From assembly GCA_964019135.1 (NCBI GenBank), contig OZ025253.1:2942520-3006519 (forward strand): a DNA stretch of 64,000 bases, written 5' to 3'. Below the pieces are notes generated by a model, which was not told the origin of the DNA, did not search any database, and saw only the letters and a list, made by a program, of their open reading frames with translations. A program made the position numbers and the translations under genes. Numbering within the stretch: position 1 is the stretch's first letter; every line of letters begins with the position of its first letter. This document shows positions 58,801-64,000 of the stretch, one piece after another. The DNA is from Arenicola marina (lineage: Eukaryota > Annelida > Polychaeta > Arenicolidae).

Positions 58801-61800
58801 GGGGCCTAATGGCCGCGTCTAAGGGGCTTGATGGCCGCGGCTAGGGGGCCTGATGGCCGCGGCTAGGGGGCCTCATGGCCGCGTCTAGGGGGGCTTGTGG
58901 CCGCGGCTCGGGGGCCTGATGGCCTCGGCTTGGGACCTGATGGCCGGGGCTAGGGGGCCTAAGGGCCGCGTCTAAGGGGCTTGTTGGCCGCGGCTCGGGG
59001 GCCTGATGACCGCGGCTAGATCCCCTGATGGCCGCGGCTAGGGGGCCTGATGGCCGCGGCTCGGGGGCCTGATGGCCGCGGCTAGATCCCCTGATGGCCG
59101 CGGCTAGGGGGCCTGATGGCCGCGGCTCGGGGGCCTGATGGCCGCGGCTCGGGGGCCTGATGGCCGCGGCTAGATCCCCTGATGGCCGCGGCTAGGGGGC
59201 CTGATGGTCGCGGCTCGGGGGCCTGATGGCCGCGGCTCGGGGGCCTGATGGCCGCGGCTAGATCCCCTGATGGCCGCGGCTAGGGGGCCTGATGGCCGCG
59301 GCTCGGGGGCCTGATGGCCGCGGCTCGGGGGCCTGATGGCCGCGGCTAGATCCCCTGATGGCCGCGGCTAGGGGGCCTGATGGTCGCGGCTCGGGGGCCT
59401 GATGGCCGCGGCTAGGGGGCCTGATGGCCGCGGCTAGGGACCTGATGGCTGCGGCTAGGGGGCCTGATGGCCGCGGCTAGGGGGCCTGATGGCCGCGGCT
59501 TGGGGGCCTGATGGCCGGGGCCAGGGGGCCTGATGGCCGCGGCTCGGGGAGAACATAGCCGCGGCCATCAGTTATTACTGATAACATTAATTCATTTGAA
59601 TTAATGATATCATTAATGGGAATAATTATATCATTAATTGGAATTAACATAGAATTAACATGAATTTGGAATTGGACATATGTGCATTTCATTGGGACAT
59701 ATGTGCAAATCATGTGCAAATGATTTGCACGGGAGTCCAAATGAATTGCACGTGTCCAAATGAATTGCACATATGTCCAAATGAATTGCACATAAGTACA
59801 ATTCATTAGCACATATGTACAATTCATTAGCACATATGTACAATTCATGAGCACATATGTACAATTCATTAGGACATATGTCTAAATAGGGGTCTTTAAA
59901 ATATCTTGAATTGAATTGAACATATGTTAAATTCATTTGGACATATGTACAATTGAATTACACATGTATAATTCATTTGGACATATGAGCAAATATTCTA
60001 ACATATGTGCAAAGACTCTATTAAATTCCAATTTGGCTTGCCATAGGACTCGCATTTACAACGGGGGGCGAGCGTGGAGAAATAGAGCAGTCATTTAGAT
60101 GCATCATGTCGTATAGAGAGATGTACCCTAATTCTCCACAGTGAACGTGCGTGGAGAAGTAGAGCACAGCCCTTCGATGAGGTGTCCCGGGGTTTTCACG
60201 CAACCAAGCCGTGAAATATGCGAAACCAATGCATCATGTAGTATAGAGAGATGGACCCTAATTTTCCATGGTGAATGTGCGTGGAGAAATAGGGCACAGC
60301 CATGCGATGAGATGTCCCGGGCTTTTCACGCAAGCAAGCCGTGAAATATGCGAGACCAATGCATCATGTAGTATAGAGAGATGGACCCTAATTTTCCATG
60401 GTGAACGTGCGTGGAGAAATAGGGCACAGCCATGCGATGAAGTGTCCCGGGGTCTTCACGGCAGGCAAGCCGTGAAATAAGCGAGACCGCTGCACTGTGT
60501 GGTATAAAGAAAGCACGGACTCGCATTTACAACGGGGGGCGAGCGTGGAGAAATCGAGCACAGTCATTAGGTAGGGTGTCCCGGCCTTTTCACGGCAAGC
60601 AAGCCGTGAAATAAGCGAGACCGCTGCTCTATGTGGTATAGAGAGAGCACGGACTCGCATTTACAACGGGGGGCGAGCGTGGAGAAATAGAGCACAGTCA
60701 TTGGGTAGAGTGTCCCGGGGTTTTCACGGCAGGCAAGCCGTGAAATAAGCGAGACCGCTGCACTATGTGGTATAGAGAAAGCACGAACTCGCATTTACAA
60801 AGGGGGGCGAGCATGGAGAAATAGAGCAGTCATTGGGTAGGGTGTCTTGGGCTTTTCACGGCAGGCAAGCCGTGAAATAAGCGAGACCGCTGCACTATGT
60901 GGTATAGAGAGAGCACGGACTCGCATTTACAACAGGGCGCGAGCGTGGAGAAATGGAGCACAGTCATTGGGTAGGGTGTCCCGGGGTTTTCACGGCAAGC
61001 AAGGCGGCAGAACCTGTCAGAAAAAGGGACATATAAAAATGGTTATTACCACTCTCCCCCATCCATCCTCACCCCATTAAGACTCCTGTGCCGGGGGGAG
61101 GGGGGCAGCAGAACCGTCAGAAAAAGGGACACATAACAATGGTTATTACCGCTCTCCCCAAACCATTCCCACCCCACTAAGAGTCCTGTGCCCTGGGCAA
61201 AGTTGGACATTTCCATATTCGCCCAGCTAAGGTTTGTACTGTAGACAAATTTCGTTGCAACTGCACTAGTTTGTTTGTCGGCGGCATGGTTTACCCAACC
61301 GTTTGTCGCCGTTAAAAAGCCGAGTCCGAAAAGAAACTGCGTGAAAAAAGCGTGTCGGGCTGGCTCTATTTTTTCATGACTCGCTAATTTCATGCAACAA
61401 TTGTCCATTTTAGAGGCACGTTAAAATACAAAATTCTCTATCAATGACCACTGTAATCGCGCACTTTCTCTCGCGCTCCAAATGCGCTCTATGGCACCCC
61501 CACCACTGTAGTAATGTAGTCCCATCCGCGGGGCATATAACCCTGATATACAACCATATTTTAGGCAATACTTACCTACTTGTCTACACACGCTCCATGC
61601 CCGCGAGACGTCACGATCGAGGAACAGCGTGAAACTGAACATTTGCTCCTATAGATGGTGCAGGCCGTGTGGTTTTGACATTTTCGTCACTCACGTTTTG
61701 GGTTCTAACAGACGCAAACATACATGTACATGGACACATGTACATGGTCCCGTGCAAGTCCGATTAGTGTGACCTTTGGGGAGTCTATTGGAATGGTAAT

Positions 61801-64000
61801 CATTGACGCAATACAAAAGGATAAGGGCTAGCCACCGGCCAACAGTTCGTCATCAATAGAATTTTCTCAAACTTACTTATGCCTAGATTACTCTTCCGTT
61901 ATTTGATTGTCACTATTTTAATGCGAAATATAGTGATTACGAAATACTCAAATACAAAAACGTTATAGGTGCATAAAGGCTCTCATAACTTTTTTAATCG
62001 GTAAGTGACCGTAGGTTATTTTACGTCACAATATATGGCTGTACCAAAAGTTTTTAAAGTTTCATGAAATTCGAAGCGATTTGGTGAAATGAAAGTGCAT
62101 ATGATAGCATTATATAAACACGCTTTGTGACGAAAGTAAAGTTTTTTTGAGAGCACCGTCTCCACTTTCCCAGGTCGTCGTGTTCCGCGAGCTTTCCCCG
62201 GTCGCCATGCTTATCGAAGCGCTCACTCCTCCCAAAATTGACCCTCCGCCACCTTTCAAGCGTATAGAATTGTTTTTAATGGGAGCTCGTAACAAAAAAA
62301 TTATTCAAGTCTAACGGTCATTGTAAAACCGCGCCACAAACAGTTGACAGGACCACTAAAACCTTATACAAAGTGTTTTATTGCCCTTTCGTCAAAAGCA
62401 AACTCTGTATATACAGTGTATTACAGTTACAAACTGCATTGTAGAAAGGGATTGAGCGTTTAAGCTAAGAGGTGAAAAAGGTACCAGCGACTGCTCTGGC
62501 TGATGTAATTCTATTTATTCTAATTTCCGCTGAATAAACAAGACCCTACAATCGCAGTAGTATGTACAAGTTAAAAGCAATTAGGAAAACGAGATCTGTA
62601 TGAATAAGTAAATAAGCGTGATCAGACGCGTCATCTTCAGAATTGGTCACCGATTTTGGCTGTCTTCACGACTGAACAAAATAGTTACACGGGTCAAAAT
62701 CCAGACGACATACGTCAAAATGTGTCTCTTCAGCGCATCGTTCCGGTCATTGCACTGTCTTCTTCCCGAGGTATCGCTTGTGGAACACAGTCATGTGCGC
62801 CTTCAACTGTTCCTGGCTTTTGCATCGATCTCGGCAGATGGAACATCTGACCGGTACGTCGGTCGTCTCAGAATGAGAGTTGAAATGCTTAGTGAATAGG
62901 TGTTTGTCAATGTAAGAAGCCCTACACACGGGACACTTGAACGGAAACATCCCTGTATGGGTGTCCATATGCTTGGCTAGGTCGCCAGGTCGGGTGAAGA
63001 CCACAGTGCAGCGGTTACACGGAAACTCTTTGTAACCGACGTGAGTTTCCATATGTTTCACAAGATCGTCTTTCTTGTGATACTTTAACCCGCAACTGCA
63101 CTTGAATTCCTCATCGACGCATAGTCCGTTCGAGCGATGATCCACATACTGACTCAAGTCAGTATAGACCCTGTAGCACTCGCGGCATTCTATAGGAGTC
63201 TTGATGGCATGCGTGTCCAGGTGCTGAATCAGGAGCTCCCTGTCTGATAAGTCTACGCCACACACGTTGCAATTGTAGCTAGGTTTCCCCCCCTGCTTCG
63301 CCGTCGCGGTGTGTGCGTCATGGTGCTTAAGCTGATGCTGGCACAACGCTACCTGGTCACCGAAGCCGCGGTGGCACATACTACAGTTGTACGCGTGATG
63401 TCTAAGGTTATTTTGATGCAATCGCATTCCAGACGAAGACAAAAAGCACGCATTGCACTTCTGACACCAAAAAGGCGGTTTGCCAGAGTGCTTGCGCAGG
63501 TGCTCCTTGTAGTGCGGCCGCTGGATGAAGGCGGCGCTGCAGAGGTGACACTGGAACGGTTTCTCCTCATCGTGCCGCTTCATGTGTCGGCTGTAGCTAC
63601 TGCCGGAGGACAGCTCCGCACCGCATTTACACACGTACGGGTTCTTGCCAGTGTGCAAGCGCATGTGGTAACAGAGGAAAGCTTTGCGGGCAAAACTGGC
63701 TCCGCATTCGGCGCATTTGAACGGTTTCTCTCCGGTGTGGATCCTCATATGTACGGCGTAGCTTGCTGCAGAGGACAACTTCTTGTTGCAGACATCACAG
63801 GCGAATTCCTTCTTCGCCATGTAGAGTTGGTCTCTGGGAACCATTCCAGCTGGACGGAGCTCCGGGTAAGACAACGTGGGTTCCATTTCCTCCATCGACA
63901 CCTCGGCATCTTCTTCATGGGACGCCGCTTGGTCGCCCCCTTCGTTCTGTATCTCTATCTGGGGCAGCTCTATCGTGGTTTCCGTCAGGCTACCGTCAAG

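Overview
The window is animal nuclear DNA: introns with GT-AG borders, tRNA-derived SINEs, a CR1/L2-like LINE, Ty3-type LTR elements, satellites, and GC-rich intronless C2H2 zinc-finger reading frames in AT-rich flanks. A marine invertebrate such as a lancelet or another invertebrate deuterostome or lophotrochozoan would fit; the species cannot be fixed from sequence alone.

Four host genes can be supported. (1) A seven-exon gene on + (7956-14152), assembled here from splice sites and reading phase, encodes a 536-residue type I membrane protein: signal peptide, C-type lectin domain, EGF domain, Thr-rich mucin stalk, one transmembrane helix and a short Arg-rich tail. (2-4) Three paralogous zinc-finger genes lie on the minus strand at 19031-20572, 23341-24888 and 62747-64000 (the last runs off the right edge). 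They share an N-terminal module, the order of up to 13 fingers and an unusual C2HC finger. A conserved 60-bp block upstream of the first two probably marks their non-coding first exons.

Much of the rest is mobile or repeated DNA. 0.8-7 kb holds inverted-repeat elements, SINEs and minisatellites. 14.2-19 kb and 21-30 kb are non-coding with hairpin MITEs, tandem duplications and one promoter-like GC/NRF1 patch. 30-36.8 kb is a damaged LINE with three ORFs (SGNH-hydrolase-like, PHD plus RRM-like, endonuclease-RT), into which a truncated Ty3-like LTR/gag/pro piece is inserted in reverse. 37.3-38.0 kb is a hAT-like G-rich element.

39.2-61.0 kb is a 22-kb repeat block: a 124/130-bp satellite array; a 12.4-kb LTR structure (42725-55148) with no recognisable pol of its own, itself carrying an almost intact 8.6-kb Ty3-type element (44803-53368) in the opposite orientation; a 22-bp GC-rich minisatellite of about 3.4 kb flanked on both sides by an AT-rich minisatellite; and a second array of the same satellite in inverted orientation.

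The host genes show no operon-like coupling. The zinc-finger paralogues look like an old tandem cluster whose third member was separated by the growth of the repeat block. The most unusual points are the lectin-EGF-mucin receptor gene, the paired hairpin MITEs with 9-bp target duplications, the zinc-finger family features, and the nested LTR structure.
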